From Nitratireductor soli (lineage in GTDB: Bacteria; Pseudomonadota; Alphaproteobacteria; Rhizobiales; Rhizobiaceae), in assembly GCF_001050155.1 (NCBI RefSeq), contig NZ_LFVY01000014.1, positions 1 to 64,000 of the forward strand: a stretch of DNA of 64,000 nt, written 5' to 3'. The position numbers were made by a program, and so were the translations under genes. This document shows, piece by piece, positions 17,340 through 25,915 of this stretch. The number at the start of each line of letters is the position of its first letter. The first letter of the stretch is position 1. Under the pieces are notes generated by a model that ran no database searches, was not told where the DNA came from, and was given only the letters and a program-made list of their open reading frames with translations.

Positions 17340-19054
17340 GCGAGCCCGTCCTCTCGGTCGAAAACCTGCAGATCGCCTTCGGCAGCCACACCGCCGTGAA
17401 GGACCTGTCCTTCAACATCGGCGCGCGCCAAACCGTGGCGCTGGTGGGCGAGTCCGGCTCCGGCAAATCGGCGACGGCTCTGGCCATCATGCGGTTGATC
17501 GAGCGCGAGGGCGGGCGCATCGTTTCAGGCCGGATCAAGCTGCATGGCGAAGCGGAGGCCGACATCGCCGCGCTCTCCGACAACGCCATGTGCGCGCTGC
17601 GCGGGCGCGACATCTCGATGGTGTTCCAGGAACCGATGACCTCGCTCAATCCGGTGCTGACCATCGGCGAGCAGGTTAGCGAGGTGTTCGTCAGGCATCG
17701 TCGCATGTCGCGGCGCGATGCGCTGGAGGCGGCGCGCGAAGGACTGGCCAAAGTGCGCATTCCCGAGCCGGCGCGCCGGCTGACGCAATATCCCCACGAA
17801 CTCTCGGGCGGCCTGCGCCAGCGGGTGATGATCGCCATGGCGCTCGCCTGCCGGCCGCGCCTGCTGATCGCCGACGAGCCGACGACGGCGCTCGATGTCA
17901 CCACCCAGGCGGAAATCCTCGATCTGATCGGCCAGTTGCAGGCCGAGATCGGCATGGCCGTCCTGTTCATCACGCACGATATGGGCGTGGTGGCCGAGAT
18001 CGCCGATCGCGTCGTCGTCATGCGCCATGGCGTGAAGGAAGAGGAGGCGCCGGTGGAAGCGCTTTTTGCCCGCCCGCGCGCCACCTATTCGCGCCTCCTG
18101 ATGGAGGCGACGCCCAAGCTGGGCTCGGGTGCGCCGGTGCTTGGCACGATTCCGGCGACAGTGTTGGAGGTGACCGGCTTGACGACCCGCTTTGCCGCAC
18201 GGAGCGGCTTTCTCGGCCGGGGCGGATCGGCGTTTACCGCCGTCAACAATGCGTCGCTGACGCTTGGCGCCGGCGAAACGCTCGGCCTGGTCGGCGAATC
18301 GGGCTGCGGGAAATCGACTCTGGCGCGCTCCATCCTGCGGCTGGTCGAGCCGGATGCCGGTTCGGTGAGGCTGGCGGGGCATGACATGATGCGGCTCGGG
18401 CGGCGGCAATTGCGAGCGGCGCGACGCGACGCGCAGATGATCTTCCAGGACCCCTATGCCAGCCTCAACCCACGCCTGCCGGTGCATGAACTGGTCACCG
18501 AACCGGCGCGCATCCATGGGTTGGCGCGGCCATCGGAATGTCGCGACCTGGCGGTCAGCCTGGTCGAGAAGGTCGGGCTGGAGGCCGACGCGGTCGACCG
18601 GTTCGCGCATCAGTTCTCTGGCGGCCAGCGCCAGCGGCTGTGCATCGCCCGGGCGCTTTCCGCGCGGCCGCGCCTGATCGTCGCCGACGAGGCCGTCTCG
18701 GCGCTCGACGTCTCCATCGCCCGGCAGGTCACCGACCTGATGCTGGCGCTGCAACAGAGCGACGGCGTGGCATTCCTGTTCATCAGCCACGACATCGCCG
18801 TGGTCGAGCGGGTGAGCCATCGGGTCGCGGTGATGTATGGCGGCGAGATCGTCGAGACCGGGCCGACCGACGCGGTGCTGGCCAATCCGCAGCACAGCTA
18901 CACGCAGCGCCTGCTTTCAGCCGTGCCACGTCCTGATCCCGCGCGCAGCAGACGGAGGCGGTTGGCCCTGCCCGAGAAGTTCCCGCCGGAGCTTGCGGCA
19001 GACTTTATGCGCCAACGCGGGGTCGATCATTTCGTCCGCGCCGAGGTCGCATGA
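17336..19054 (+). CDS. Fused DppD-DppF-type ABC transporter ATPase
   Basis: 572 residues in which two nucleotide-binding domains sit in one chain. Domain 1 has Walker A GESGSGKSA near 38, signature LSGGLRQR and Walker B LLIADEPTTALD. Domain 2 has Walker A GESGCGKST near 320, signature FSGGQRQR and LIVADEAVSALD. The linker near 270-290 carries the usual end of a DppD domain. It energises the family-5 importer. The ATG overlaps the stop of the phosphoesterase gene (ATGA). Confidence 0.93.
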   Translation: MSEPVLSVENLQIAFGSHTAVKDLSFNIGARQTVALVGESGSGKSATALAIMRLIEREGGRIVSGRIKLHGEAEADIAALSDNAMCALRGRDISMVFQEPMTSLNPVLTIGEQVSEVFVRHRRMSRRDALEAAREGLAKVRIPEPARRLTQYPHELSGGLRQRVMIAMALACRPRLLIADEPTTALDVTTQAEILDLIGQLQAEIGMAVLFITHDMGVVAEIADRVVVMRHGVKEEEAPVEALFARPRATYSRLLMEATPKLGSGAPVLGTIPATVLEVTGLTTRFAARSGFLGRGGSAFTAVNNASLTLGAGETLGLVGESGCGKSTLARSILRLVEPDAGSVRLAGHDMMRLGRRQLRAARRDAQMIFQDPYASLNPRLPVHELVTEPARIHGLARPSECRDLAVSLVEKVGLEADAVDRFAHQFSGGQRQRLCIARALSARPRLIVADEAVSALDVSIARQVTDLMLALQQSDGVAFLFISHDIAVVERVSHRVAVMYGGEIVETGPTDAVLANPQHSYTQRLLSAVPRPDPARSRRRRLALPEKFPPELAADFMRQRGVDHFVRAEVA

Positions 19055-19171
19055 GCACTCCTGCGGCGCGGTGATGAAAATTTGCATCAAATGCCGGCAG
19101 CATCGTTTGCCTGCCGGTTACGGTTTCCTGTGCATTGTCGGCTAATCGCGGGGGCATCTGAGAGGGATATT

Positions 19172-19390
19172 ATGCCGACTGATTTTGCGTCCGTGCACGC
19201 CTATCTCGAAAACGCCCAGGCCGAGCTCCATGACTCCGATCCAGCCTCCCGGCAAATGCGGGAGGCCATCGGCATTTTGATGGATGCAGCGCTGAAAGCA
19301 CAGTATTCGCCGCAGTCGCGCGCGTGCGAGGTCCTGCCGTTTCCCGGCTCGCAGCGAACGGTTTCCCGGCCGAGCTCACGGCACGGATAG
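19172..19390 (+). CDS. Small hypothetical protein
   Basis: 72 residues from an ATG at 19172 with GAGAGGG about seven bases upstream. The first 45 residues look like two amphipathic helices (VHAYLENAQAELHDSD, then MREAIGILMDAALKAQ). The tail is polar and low in structure. No family is recognised. It stands alone between the importer operon and the sox locus. A weak stem-loop, CCGGCAG/CTGCCGG at 19094-19117, separates it from the ATPase gene. Confidence 0.45.
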   Translation: MPTDFASVHAYLENAQAELHDSDPASRQMREAIGILMDAALKAQYSPQSRACEVLPFPGSQRTVSRPSSRHG

Positions 19391-19428
19391 GCGCGCCGCA
19401 CTGTCAGGCGCGGCGACCGCACTACTGA

Positions 19429-19773
19429 TCAACCAGTCCCTGTTTCTCGTGCAGCTTCAAGGGCTTCGCGCGCCACCGGACGCTGGCTGGCCGCCGCCGC
19501 CTCGGTATGGGTCGACGTTCCGGAATGATCGAGGAAGACCAGGGCCACATCCCGGTCAGGACCGACGGTAACGGCCGCCGCACGCTGGTAGACGTCATCG
19601 CCATCCAGCCTGCGGTTGAAAAGAACTGCGCCATCAAGCTTGTCCAGCGCATTCAACAGCGTGGTTTCAAAACCCAGCGCCACCAGATCCGACATTTCGA
19701 GCATCAGCTCAAGCTGGACAATCTCCAGCGCGGGTTCGCAGCAGGCTTTCATGGAATTCGAATCATTACTCAC
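19429..19773 (-). CDS. Hypothetical protein, weakly supported
   Basis: 114 residues from a GTG at 19773, or about 107 from an ATG at 19752. Neither has a convincing ribosome site. The sequence is acidic with two adjacent cysteines (KACCEP), a helical segment LEIVQLELMLEMSDLVALG, and a valine-rich strand VGPDRDVALVFLDHSG. I do not recognise a family. Codon usage looks coding, but confidence stays low. Confidence 0.4.
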   Translation of the reverse strand: MSNDSNSMKACCEPALEIVQLELMLEMSDLVALGFETTLLNALDKLDGAVLFNRRLDGDDVYQRAAAVTVGPDRDVALVFLDHSGTSTHTEAAAASQRPVAREALEAARETGTG

Positions 19774-19915
19774 GGGATATAATTAGCCAAGCAAACATCA
19801 GCCCGGCAACGCAGTCGGAAAAACAGTTTGTTTCGCTATGAAATGATTATTGCCGCAAATTTGTTTGCCGGCTCAAAAAACTGGCCGGACCCGCAGACCG
19901 GCTGCGCTTCTCCGC

Positions 19916-20368
19916 CTATTGTCCAGCCGCTTCCCGGGCGATTGCGTCGAGCAATGTGTTGACCTGGTCGCGTCCCTTGCCCTCGGGCAGATGACGAAAG
20001 CCGACATTGACGATGCCGGGCGCATCCTCGGTCTCGTAGGCAAAGACGATGTAGGGGCAATAGGCGATGTTGCCCGGATCCTCCTCCATCACCGCGCGCG
20101 ACATGACGGCGGAGCAGAACTGGAAGAATTCGGCATTGCGGTACAGTGCCTTGTCGGCGCCCACATCGGCGGCGGTCCGCTGAAGCATTTCGCCGATCAT
20201 GCCGTGATAGTCGACCACATAGCCACGGTTGATGATGGCGTCGCCGACATTGAACGCGATGTCCTCGAAGGGCTCCTTCGTCTGGTAGAGGGTCACATCG
20301 TCGTCGGCCAGCGCCGGTGTGGCGGACAGGGCCAGGGCGAGGATGATTGCCTTCGATATCGTCATCAT
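19916..20368 (-). CDS. Exported DUF302-family protein
   Basis: About 150 residues with a Sec signal at 1-22 (ISKAIILALALSATPALA). The rest matches the DUF302 fold: YQTKEPFEDIAFNVGDAIINRG, then a hydrophobic strand near 110 (CPYIVFAYE) and VNVGFRHLP near the end. DUF302 proteins are often found near sulfur-oxidation and heavy-metal genes, but their function is unknown. AAGGAG sits eight bases before the start. It is divergent from the MBL-fold gene, and the space between them holds a copy of the candidate SoxR site, which suggests membership of the thiosulfate regulon. Confidence 0.8.
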   Translation of the reverse strand: MMTISKAIILALALSATPALADDDVTLYQTKEPFEDIAFNVGDAIINRGYVVDYHGMIGEMLQRTAADVGADKALYRNAEFFQFCSAVMSRAVMEEDPGNIAYCPYIVFAYETEDAPGIVNVGFRHLPEGKGRDQVNTLLDAIAREAAGQ

Positions 20369-20499
20369 GACGCGTTCTCCTTGTCGGATATCCAGAGCGT
20401 TCCGGCGCGCAGACCCGCACGAAAAATGGAATCAGCCATCGCGCGCAGCGGAACGCAAGATGGGAACGATAAAGCGTCCTTTGTACGTCCAGTCCAGAT

Positions 20500-20521
20500 A
20501 TATCTTGAAGTTCGCATATTT
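20500..20521. promoter_or_regulatory. Candidate SoxR operator, site D
   Basis: ATAT-N12-ATAT dyad, 85 bases before the MBL-fold gene and 132 before the DUF302 gene. Read on the minus strand it agrees with site A (23391-23412) at 14 of 22 positions. Confidence 0.45.
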
Positions 20522-20605
20522 TCACCGAACCGGCGCACGCCGCGTTGACGCAGGCGGGCGCCCGTGAAATCATTCAATAAACTGAATATATCGGGAGGCT
20601 CCGCC

Positions 20606-21514
20606 ATGACCACACGCCGCGACATCCTCATTGGCGGGCTTGCACTGCTGGGGGCAGGACTGCCCAGGCCGGCCGGGGCGCTCGGCCGTTTCCCCGCCGG
20701 CGACGCGGAGATCATCGTCGTCAGCGACGGGCGCATGAACCTGCCGATCGCTTCGATGTTCCCCACGCTCGGCGATGCCGAACGCGATGCTCTCCTGGCG
20801 CAGAACCATATGCCGACGGACGGCTATCGGCCCGACTGCAACGTGACGTTTCTGCGCAGCGGCGACCGGCTGGCGGTGTTCGATGTCGGCGCGGGACCGA
20901 ACTTCCTGCCCACAACGGGCGATCTGGCGGCCAATATGGCCGAAGCCGGCATCGATCCCGCCGACGTCACCGATGTGATCTTCACCCATGCGCATCCCGA
21001 CCACCTATGGGGCCTTCTCGACGATTTCGACGAGCTGGCGTTTCCCAATGCCGACTACCGCATGGCCGAGGCGGAATGGGACTTCTGGCGCGCCGAGGAC
21101 ACATTGTCGAAGATGCCGGAAAACCGAAAGAGTTTCGTGGTTGGGGCGCAAAACCGGCTTGCCGTGCTGGAGGAGCGCATCATGCTGTTCAAGCCCGGGA
21201 CGGAGGTCTTTCCACAGGTCGAGGCGGTGGACACGGCCGGGCATACGCCGGGGCATGTCTCCTGCATGGTGCATGATGGCAGCGGCGGTGCAACGCTGAT
21301 TGTCGGCGACGCCATCACCAACGCCGTCTCGTTCGTCCGGCCCGATCTCGAAACGGGCAGCGACCAGGATCAGGCGATGGGTGCCGCCACCCGCGTGCGG
21401 TTGCTCGACAGGCTGGCTGGCGACAAGGCGCGGCTGATCGGCTTTCACCTGCCCCATCCGGGCTTCGGCATAGCCGAGCGCGATGGCAGCGCCTATCGCT
21501 TTGTCGCTGGGTGA
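20606..21514 (+). CDS. MBL-fold metallo-hydrolase, exported, next to the sox genes
   Basis: 302 residues from an ATG at 20606 with GGGAGG seven bases upstream. An earlier ATG at 20564 lacks a ribosome site. Residues 2-28 (TTRRDILIGGLALLGAG) have the twin-arginine pattern of a Tat signal. The zinc-binding motif THAHPDH is near residue 130, further ligands are in AGHTPGH near 211 and VGDAI near 234, and a final His is in GFHLPHPG. Paracoccus-type sox loci contain a zinc hydrolase, SoxH, of the same superfamily. Whether this gene is its counterpart cannot be decided here. It runs head-on into soxT with one base between the stops. Confidence 0.85.
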   Translation: MTTRRDILIGGLALLGAGLPRPAGALGRFPAGDAEIIVVSDGRMNLPIASMFPTLGDAERDALLAQNHMPTDGYRPDCNVTFLRSGDRLAVFDVGAGPNFLPTTGDLAANMAEAGIDPADVTDVIFTHAHPDHLWGLLDDFDELAFPNADYRMAEAEWDFWRAEDTLSKMPENRKSFVVGAQNRLAVLEERIMLFKPGTEVFPQVEAVDTAGHTPGHVSCMVHDGSGGATLIVGDAITNAVSFVRPDLETGSDQDQAMGAATRVRLLDRLAGDKARLIGFHLPHPGFGIAERDGSAYRFVAG

Positions 21515-21515
21515 G

Positions 21516-22610
21516 CTACTCCGCCGGCTCCGCCGCGTTGCGGCGGAAGGCGGCGAGCACAGATCCCTCGAGCAGATAACCGAGGCCCATGCGGGCGCCG
21601 AACATGATCGAGGCGATGGCGATGGGCGCCGATAGCGCAAGCACGGAGACCGCGGAGATGCCCTGCCCGATGGTGCAGCCAAGGGCGAAGACGCCGCCGG
21701 TGCCCATCAGGAAGCCGCCCGCCAGATGCCGGCCCAGTTCGCGCGCGTCGTCGCAGGCCTCCCAGCGAATGTCGTCGCGCCGCCAGGCGCACAGGGCGGC
21801 GCCCGCCACGACGCCCAGCACCAGCCCGACGCCATAATCCGGCCAGGTGCCGGTCAAGGCGATGGCCTGCAGGATCGTGTCGCCGACCGGCACGACGAAG
21901 GAACCGGCTTCAAGCTGCACCGGCTCGAAGGAATAGCGCGCCGCCAGCGCCGTCGCCAGCCAGCCGAAGGCGATGGCCGCGCCGATGACCGAGCCGGCGA
22001 CAATCAGGTCGCGCGCCTTGCGAAAAACACCGTCGCGAAAGATCCACCAGAACAGGAGAACGGCAGCCAGCACCGCCACGGCGATGTGCATATCGACGCC
22101 GGAAATGGCGCTCGCCAGGCCGCCCAGGGACTGGTCGCCGGCGAAGGAGAGATCGATGGCGAGATTGTCGACCGTGGCGATGCGCAGACTGCCGATGACA
22201 CCGCGTTGCGCGGCAAGCGCCGAGAGCCCGAGCACCAGAAGGACGATCAGGCCGCGCAGGCTGCCGCCGCCGAGCCGCACCAGTGCGCCGAAGCCGCAGG
22301 TGCCGGCCAGCGCCATGCCGAAGCCGAAGGCGATGCCGCCGACGATCGCTCCGGTCAGGCCAAAGAAGGGCTGCAGGTAAAAGCTCTGGCCAAGATCGAT
22401 GGTACCCGTCAGCATCAGGGTTTGCGTCAGGACCATCGCCACGCCGGCGGCGAGCGCCCAGGTGCGCAGGCCGCGGCTGTCGCCGGCATACCAATGGCGC
22501 TCGAGAGCGGCCATGGTGCAGAAATGCCGGCGCCGCGCCACATAGCCCATGACGCAGCCAGCCAGCAGACCGGCCACCACCAGGAAGCCGGGCGCTTGCA
22601 GAAATTCCAT
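21516..22610 (-). CDS. soxT: SoxT: YeeE/YedE (TsuA-type) sulfur-compound transporter
   Basis: About 364 residues with many membrane helices and no signal peptide. The three cysteine-containing motifs of thiosulfate transporters are present: HFCTMA near 30, AGTCGFGALVRLGGG near 100 and ALGCTIGQG near 320. In TsuA these cysteines line the path along which thiosulfate moves. It is the last gene of soxS-soxR-soxT. The start is one of two adjacent ATG codons. The second (22610) has the better spacing from GGGAGG. A second, diverged paralogue lies at 31498. Confidence 0.88.
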   Translation of the reverse strand: MEFLQAPGFLVVAGLLAGCVMGYVARRRHFCTMAALERHWYAGDSRGLRTWALAAGVAMVLTQTLMLTGTIDLGQSFYLQPFFGLTGAIVGGIAFGFGMALAGTCGFGALVRLGGGSLRGLIVLLVLGLSALAAQRGVIGSLRIATVDNLAIDLSFAGDQSLGGLASAISGVDMHIAVAVLAAVLLFWWIFRDGVFRKARDLIVAGSVIGAAIAFGWLATALAARYSFEPVQLEAGSFVVPVGDTILQAIALTGTWPDYGVGLVLGVVAGAALCAWRRDDIRWEACDDARELGRHLAGGFLMGTGGVFALGCTIGQGISAVSVLALSAPIAIASIMFGARMGLGYLLEGSVLAAFRRNAAEPAE

Positions 22611-22649
22611 CATTTCCTCCCGCGGCCGAATGGCCGCAAAGCCGCACCG

Positions 22650-23015
22650 TCAGGGCTCGCGAATCTTCGGCTCTCCCTTCCTGACCGGCGCGCAGAACAG
22701 ATCGTACAAAGCCTCGATCACCGAGCCGACCTCGGCGCTCGCGATGGAATAATAGATGGCGCGGCCGTCGCGCCTGGTGTTGACCAGCCGGTCGAAGCGC
22801 AGGCGCGCCAGCTGTTGTGAAACCGCCGCCTGCGGCATCTTCATGATGTCTTCCAGCTCGGAAACCGACTTCTCGCCTTCGGCAAGCAGACACAGGATCA
22901 GCAGCCGGCTCTCATGCGACAGCGCCTTCAGCAGGTCGCTCGCCTTGCGCGCCTGTTCGAGCAGCGCTTCGAAATCCTCCGGCGACTGGTCGGATTTGAG
23001 TCTCGGCAGGCTCAT
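22650..23015 (-). CDS. soxR: SoxR: ArsR-family repressor of sulfur oxidation genes
   Basis: 121 residues with the ArsR winged helix (LKALSHESRLLILCLLAEG, then AAVSQQLARLRFDRLVNTRRDGR). Two cysteines, Cys42 and Cys108, are at the positions used by the SqrR/BigR group to sense persulfides through a disulfide or polysulfide bridge. It should repress the sox operons until reactive sulfur appears. It is unrelated to the MerR-type superoxide sensor of the same name. The ATG is chosen because GGAGAG lies six bases upstream and the codon overlaps the soxS stop. A longer upstream frame is only read-through of soxS in another phase. Confidence 0.9.
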   Translation of the reverse strand: MSLPRLKSDQSPEDFEALLEQARKASDLLKALSHESRLLILCLLAEGEKSVSELEDIMKMPQAAVSQQLARLRFDRLVNTRRDGRAIYYSIASAEVGSVIEALYDLFCAPVRKGEPKIREP

Positions 23016-23383
23016 TGGCTCTCCGTCTGGTCCATTTTCCCAATCAACTCGCCGAGAAGATACCAGAAAAACTCGTCGCCGGGATAGCCGCGCATGCGGC
23101 CGATCTCGCGGCCGTCCTCGACCAGGACGAAGGTCGGCGTGAAACGTTCCGATGGAATGCCTTGCAGATCGGCCGGCCACGCGCCGGTAATGTCGACCCG
23201 GCGCAGCGGCGCGCGCCGGCCCTCCGGCGTCTTCGCGTAGGCCGGTGCGATCTCGGCATTGAAGCGGGCGCACCAGACGCAGCCGGGTTGTTCAAGCATG
23301 ACCAGTTCGGCCGCCGCGAGCGGTGTTGAAAGCAGCGCAAAAAGCATGGCCGCAAGGCAAAGGATCGGAGAACGATTTTTCAT
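23012..23383 (-). CDS. soxS: SoxS: periplasmic thioredoxin-like protein
   Basis: 123 residues from the ATG at 23383, which begins a good Sec signal (ILCLAAMLFALLSTPLAAA). An ATG at 23410 would lie inside the candidate SoxR site. The thioredoxin motif is CVWC near residue 38. SoxS keeps the SoxY swinging-arm cysteine reduced and active. The stop overlaps the soxR start by four bases. Confidence 0.87.
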   Translation of the reverse strand: MKNRSPILCLAAMLFALLSTPLAAAELVMLEQPGCVWCARFNAEIAPAYAKTPEGRRAPLRRVDITGAWPADLQGIPSERFTPTFVLVEDGREIGRMRGYPGDEFFWYLLGELIGKMDQTESQ

Positions 23384-23390
23384 GTTTGCA

Positions 23391-23412
23391 ACATATAGTA
23401 ATTTCCGCATAT
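23391..23412. promoter_or_regulatory. Candidate SoxR operator, site A (soxS/soxV intergenic)
   Basis: ATAT (23393-23396) and ATAT (23409-23412) spaced by 12, preceded by AC. It lies just upstream of the soxS start and 85 bases before soxV, where a single site could control both divergent operons. ATGTT and AACAT, three bases apart, form a smaller dyad at its soxS side. Confidence 0.5.
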
Positions 23413-23497
23413 CTTCCAGCGGGATCGCATCGCTGATTTAACAGGGCTTGCCTGGGCAAACCCAATCTCGTCAGGGGCGCGCGGCGGAGGGAAGTGA

Positions 23498-24232
23498 ATG
23501 CTGGATGTCAGTCTTGGCGGTGCGCTGTTGGCGGGGCTGTTGTCCTTCGTCTCGCCCTGCGTGTTGCCGATCGTGCCGCCTTATCTCGCCTGGCTCGCCG
23601 GTCTCAGCTTCGAGGAACTGAACGCCGAGGAGATGGAGGCGGGGCGCAAGCGGCGCATCATCATGGCCGCCATCGCCTTCGTTCTCGGCTTCACCACCGT
23701 TTTCGTCGCACTGGGCGCCACGGCAAGCGTGATCGGCCGCACCATCGCCCAGTATTTCGATGTGCTGTCGGTGATTGCCGGCGTGATCATCATCATCATG
23801 GGCCTGCATTTCCTCGGCGTCTTCCGCATCGCGCTGTTGTACCGCGAGGCGCGGGTGCAGGTGAGCAAGAAGCCGGCCGGGCTGATCGGCTCCTACGTGA
23901 TGGGGCTGGCCTTCGCCTTCGGCTGGACGCCCTGCGTCGGGCCGGTGCTGGCGGCGATCCTGTTCGTCGCCGGCTCGGAAGGATCGGCGCTCAGGGGCGC
24001 CTCGCTGCTCGCCGTCTATTCGCTCGGCATCGGCATCCCGTTCATCCTGGCGGCTGTCTTCGCCAGCCGCTTCCTCGGCTGGGCGGCGCGCTTCCGCAAG
24101 CACATGCACAGAATAGAAATGGCCATGGGCGGGCTCCTGGTAATCACCGGCATCCTGTTCATCACCGGCCAGATGTCGGCCATTTCCTACTGGCTTCTCG
24201 AAACATTTCCGGTATTCCAGACCATCGGATAG
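23498..24232 (+). CDS. soxV: SoxV: CcdA-type membrane thiol-disulfide transporter
   Basis: 244 residues with six or seven membrane helices. Its two conserved cysteines are in FVSPCVLPIVPP near 26 and GWTPCVGPV near 148. CcdA/DsbD-type proteins move electrons from cytoplasmic thioredoxin across the membrane to periplasmic partners, here SoxW and SoxS. First gene of the soxVW-XYZAB group. soxW starts 11 bases later. Confidence 0.92.
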   Translation: MLDVSLGGALLAGLLSFVSPCVLPIVPPYLAWLAGLSFEELNAEEMEAGRKRRIIMAAIAFVLGFTTVFVALGATASVIGRTIAQYFDVLSVIAGVIIIIMGLHFLGVFRIALLYREARVQVSKKPAGLIGSYVMGLAFAFGWTPCVGPVLAAILFVAGSEGSALRGASLLAVYSLGIGIPFILAAVFASRFLGWAARFRKHMHRIEMAMGGLLVITGILFITGQMSAISYWLLETFPVFQTIG

Positions 24233-24243
24233 GAGTGCGCATC

Positions 24244-24828
24244 ATGTTCAAAACGCTTTTCGCCGCGATCGTCCTTTTTGCCGCCGCCGCCCTGCCAGCC
24301 GCCGCCGAGATCGGCGAGGACGGGCTGCACAAGGAAGCGTGGTTCTCCCTGACCTTCCGCGACATGGCCGAGGACATCGACGCCGCGCGTGAAGAGGGCA
24401 AGCGTCTTGCCATCATCTTCGAGCAGCGCGGCTGCATCTATTGCGCCAGGATGCATGAGGACCTTTTGAGCGACCCGGAAGTGCGCGACTACATCGACGC
24501 GCATTTCAAGGTGGTGCAGTACAACATGTTCGGCGACGAGGAGGTGACCGACCTCGACGGCTCGACGCTGACGGAGAAGACCGCCGCGCGCAAATGGGGC
24601 TACGTCTTCACGCCGACCATCGTCTTCCTTCCCGAGGAAGCGCCGGAGGGCAAGACCGTGGCCGAGGCGGCCGTCGCCACCATGCCCGGCGCCTTCGGCA
24701 AATGGACTTTTCTGCACATGTTCCAGTGGGTGTCGGACAAGGGCTATGAAGGCGACGAACACTTCCAGAAATACCACGCGCGCAAACTCGATGAATTGCG
24801 CGCGGCGGGAAAACTGGCGGACGAATGA
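24244..24828 (+). CDS. soxW: SoxW: periplasmic thioredoxin
   Basis: 194 residues with a Sec signal at 1-21 (LFAAIVLFAAAALPAAA). The redox motif CIYC is near residue 64 in FEQRGCIYCARMHED, and the thioredoxin cis-proline is in VFTPTIVF. It receives electrons from SoxV in the periplasm. GGAG lies about ten bases before the ATG at 24244. Confidence 0.9.
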   Translation: MFKTLFAAIVLFAAAALPAAAEIGEDGLHKEAWFSLTFRDMAEDIDAAREEGKRLAIIFEQRGCIYCARMHEDLLSDPEVRDYIDAHFKVVQYNMFGDEEVTDLDGSTLTEKTAARKWGYVFTPTIVFLPEEAPEGKTVAEAAVATMPGAFGKWTFLHMFQWVSDKGYEGDEHFQKYHARKLDELRAAGKLADE

Positions 24829-24853
24829 GCCGGGCGTTTCGATGTGGACAACG

Positions 24854-24875
24854 ACATATGCAAGATTTTATATTT
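24854..24875. promoter_or_regulatory. Candidate SoxR operator, site B (soxW/soxX intergenic)
   Basis: ACATATG followed by an AT-rich spacer and ATATTT. Here the two ATAT elements are 10 rather than 12 bases apart. It lies in the 139-base gap before soxX, 92 bases upstream of its start, which suggests a second promoter for soxXYZAB. Confidence 0.45.
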
Positions 24876-24967
24876 TTCCATTGAAGATCGCGCGGGGCAC
24901 GGGTAGCGTGACCGACAAGAGGTATCCGCGCGCTCAACGCGGAAAAGGGAGCGGAGGAGACAAGCCG

Positions 24968-25426
24968 ATGATTAAGGTGACACGACTTTTGTGCGCGGCG
25001 TTCGTGATGCATGCCGGCGCAGCTTTTGCCGACGAGACCGCTCCCGACAAGGTGATGTTCGAGGATTTCGCCGTGCAGGCGTCGCTGTCCGGCCAGGCAG
25101 GGGATCCCACCGAAGGCGCCAAGGTGTTCAAGGATCGCGGGCTCGGCAATTGCCTGGCCTGCCACGAGAACGCCGGCATGAAGGGCGACCTCTTCCACGG
25201 CACGGTCGGCCCGGCTGTCGACGGCGTTGCCGAGCGCTGGGAGCCGGCGCAGCTGCGCGCCATCGTCTCAGACGCCAAGCAGGTGTTCGGCGAGGAAACG
25301 GTGATGCCCGGCTTCTATTCGCTGAAGGTTGGAAAGAACGTGGCGAAGGACCTGGTCGGCAAGACCATCCTTTCCGCGCAACAGGTTGAAGACGTGGTGG
25401 CCTATCTCGCCACGCTCAAGGAATAG
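24968..25426 (+). CDS. soxX: SoxX: monoheme cytochrome c subunit of SoxAX
   Basis: 152 residues with a Sec signal at 1-21. One heme site, CLACH, is at 62-66 in NCLACHENAGM. A methionine in VMPGFYS is the likely distal ligand. SoxAX oxidatively joins thiosulfate to the SoxY cysteine. The ATG at 24968 follows GGAGGAG. A longer open frame upstream comes from read-through of soxW in another phase. Confidence 0.93.
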   Translation: MIKVTRLLCAAFVMHAGAAFADETAPDKVMFEDFAVQASLSGQAGDPTEGAKVFKDRGLGNCLACHENAGMKGDLFHGTVGPAVDGVAERWEPAQLRAIVSDAKQVFGEETVMPGFYSLKVGKNVAKDLVGKTILSAQQVEDVVAYLATLKE

Positions 25427-25441
25427 ACGAGGAGAATGCGT

Positions 25442-25897
25442 ATGAACATCAACAGACGCCAGGCGCTTGGCCTTTCGGCCGGTGCCGTCGCCTTCGCCGC
25501 GACGGGCTTTTCCGCCCTGCCGGCGCTGGCCTCGGCGGAAGACGCCGACAAGCGCATCGCTGATTTCGCCGGCGGCAAGACGCCGGAAGCGGGCAAGCTG
25601 ACACTGACGGCGCCGGAAATCGCCGAGAACGGCAACACCGTGCCGATCTCGGTTTCGGTCGATAGCGCCATGGAAGGCGACGATGTGGTCGAAGAGGTGA
25701 TGATCCTCGCCGAAGGCAACCCGAACCCGGACGTCGCGACCTTCCGCTTCAGCGAAGCAAGCGGAACTGCGGCGGCGACGACCCGCATGCGGCTTGCCAA
25801 GACGCAGAACGTCATCGCGGTTGCGCGGATGAAAGACGGCACGACCTACATCGACAAGAAAGAAGTGAAAGTGACCATTGGCGGCTGCGGCGGCTGA
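25442..25897 (+). CDS. soxY: SoxY: sulfur-carrier subunit with C-terminal GGCGG swinging arm
   Basis: 151 residues from the ATG at 25442, seven bases after GAGGAG. The ATG at 25436 is too close to that site. A twin-arginine-like signal (INRRQALGLSAGAVAFA) sends it folded to the periplasm. The last five residues are GGCGG, and Cys149 carries the sulfur intermediates covalently. The Ig-like body is typical. It pairs with SoxZ. Confidence 0.95.
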   Translation: MNINRRQALGLSAGAVAFAATGFSALPALASAEDADKRIADFAGGKTPEAGKLTLTAPEIAENGNTVPISVSVDSAMEGDDVVEEVMILAEGNPNPDVATFRFSEASGTAAATTRMRLAKTQNVIAVARMKDGTTYIDKKEVKVTIGGCGG

Positions 25898-25915
25898 TCA
25901 GGAAGGAATTTCGAA

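Noticed and set aside
20564-20605. Longer start for the MBL-fold protein
   Set aside because: The ATG at 20564 lacks a ribosome site and would place 14 residues before a well-formed Tat signal; 20606 has GGGAGG at the right distance.
22650-23383. soxR/soxS as the oxidative-stress SoxRS pair
   Set aside because: The encoded proteins are ArsR-type and thioredoxin-like. The superoxide regulators of the same name are MerR- and AraC-type.
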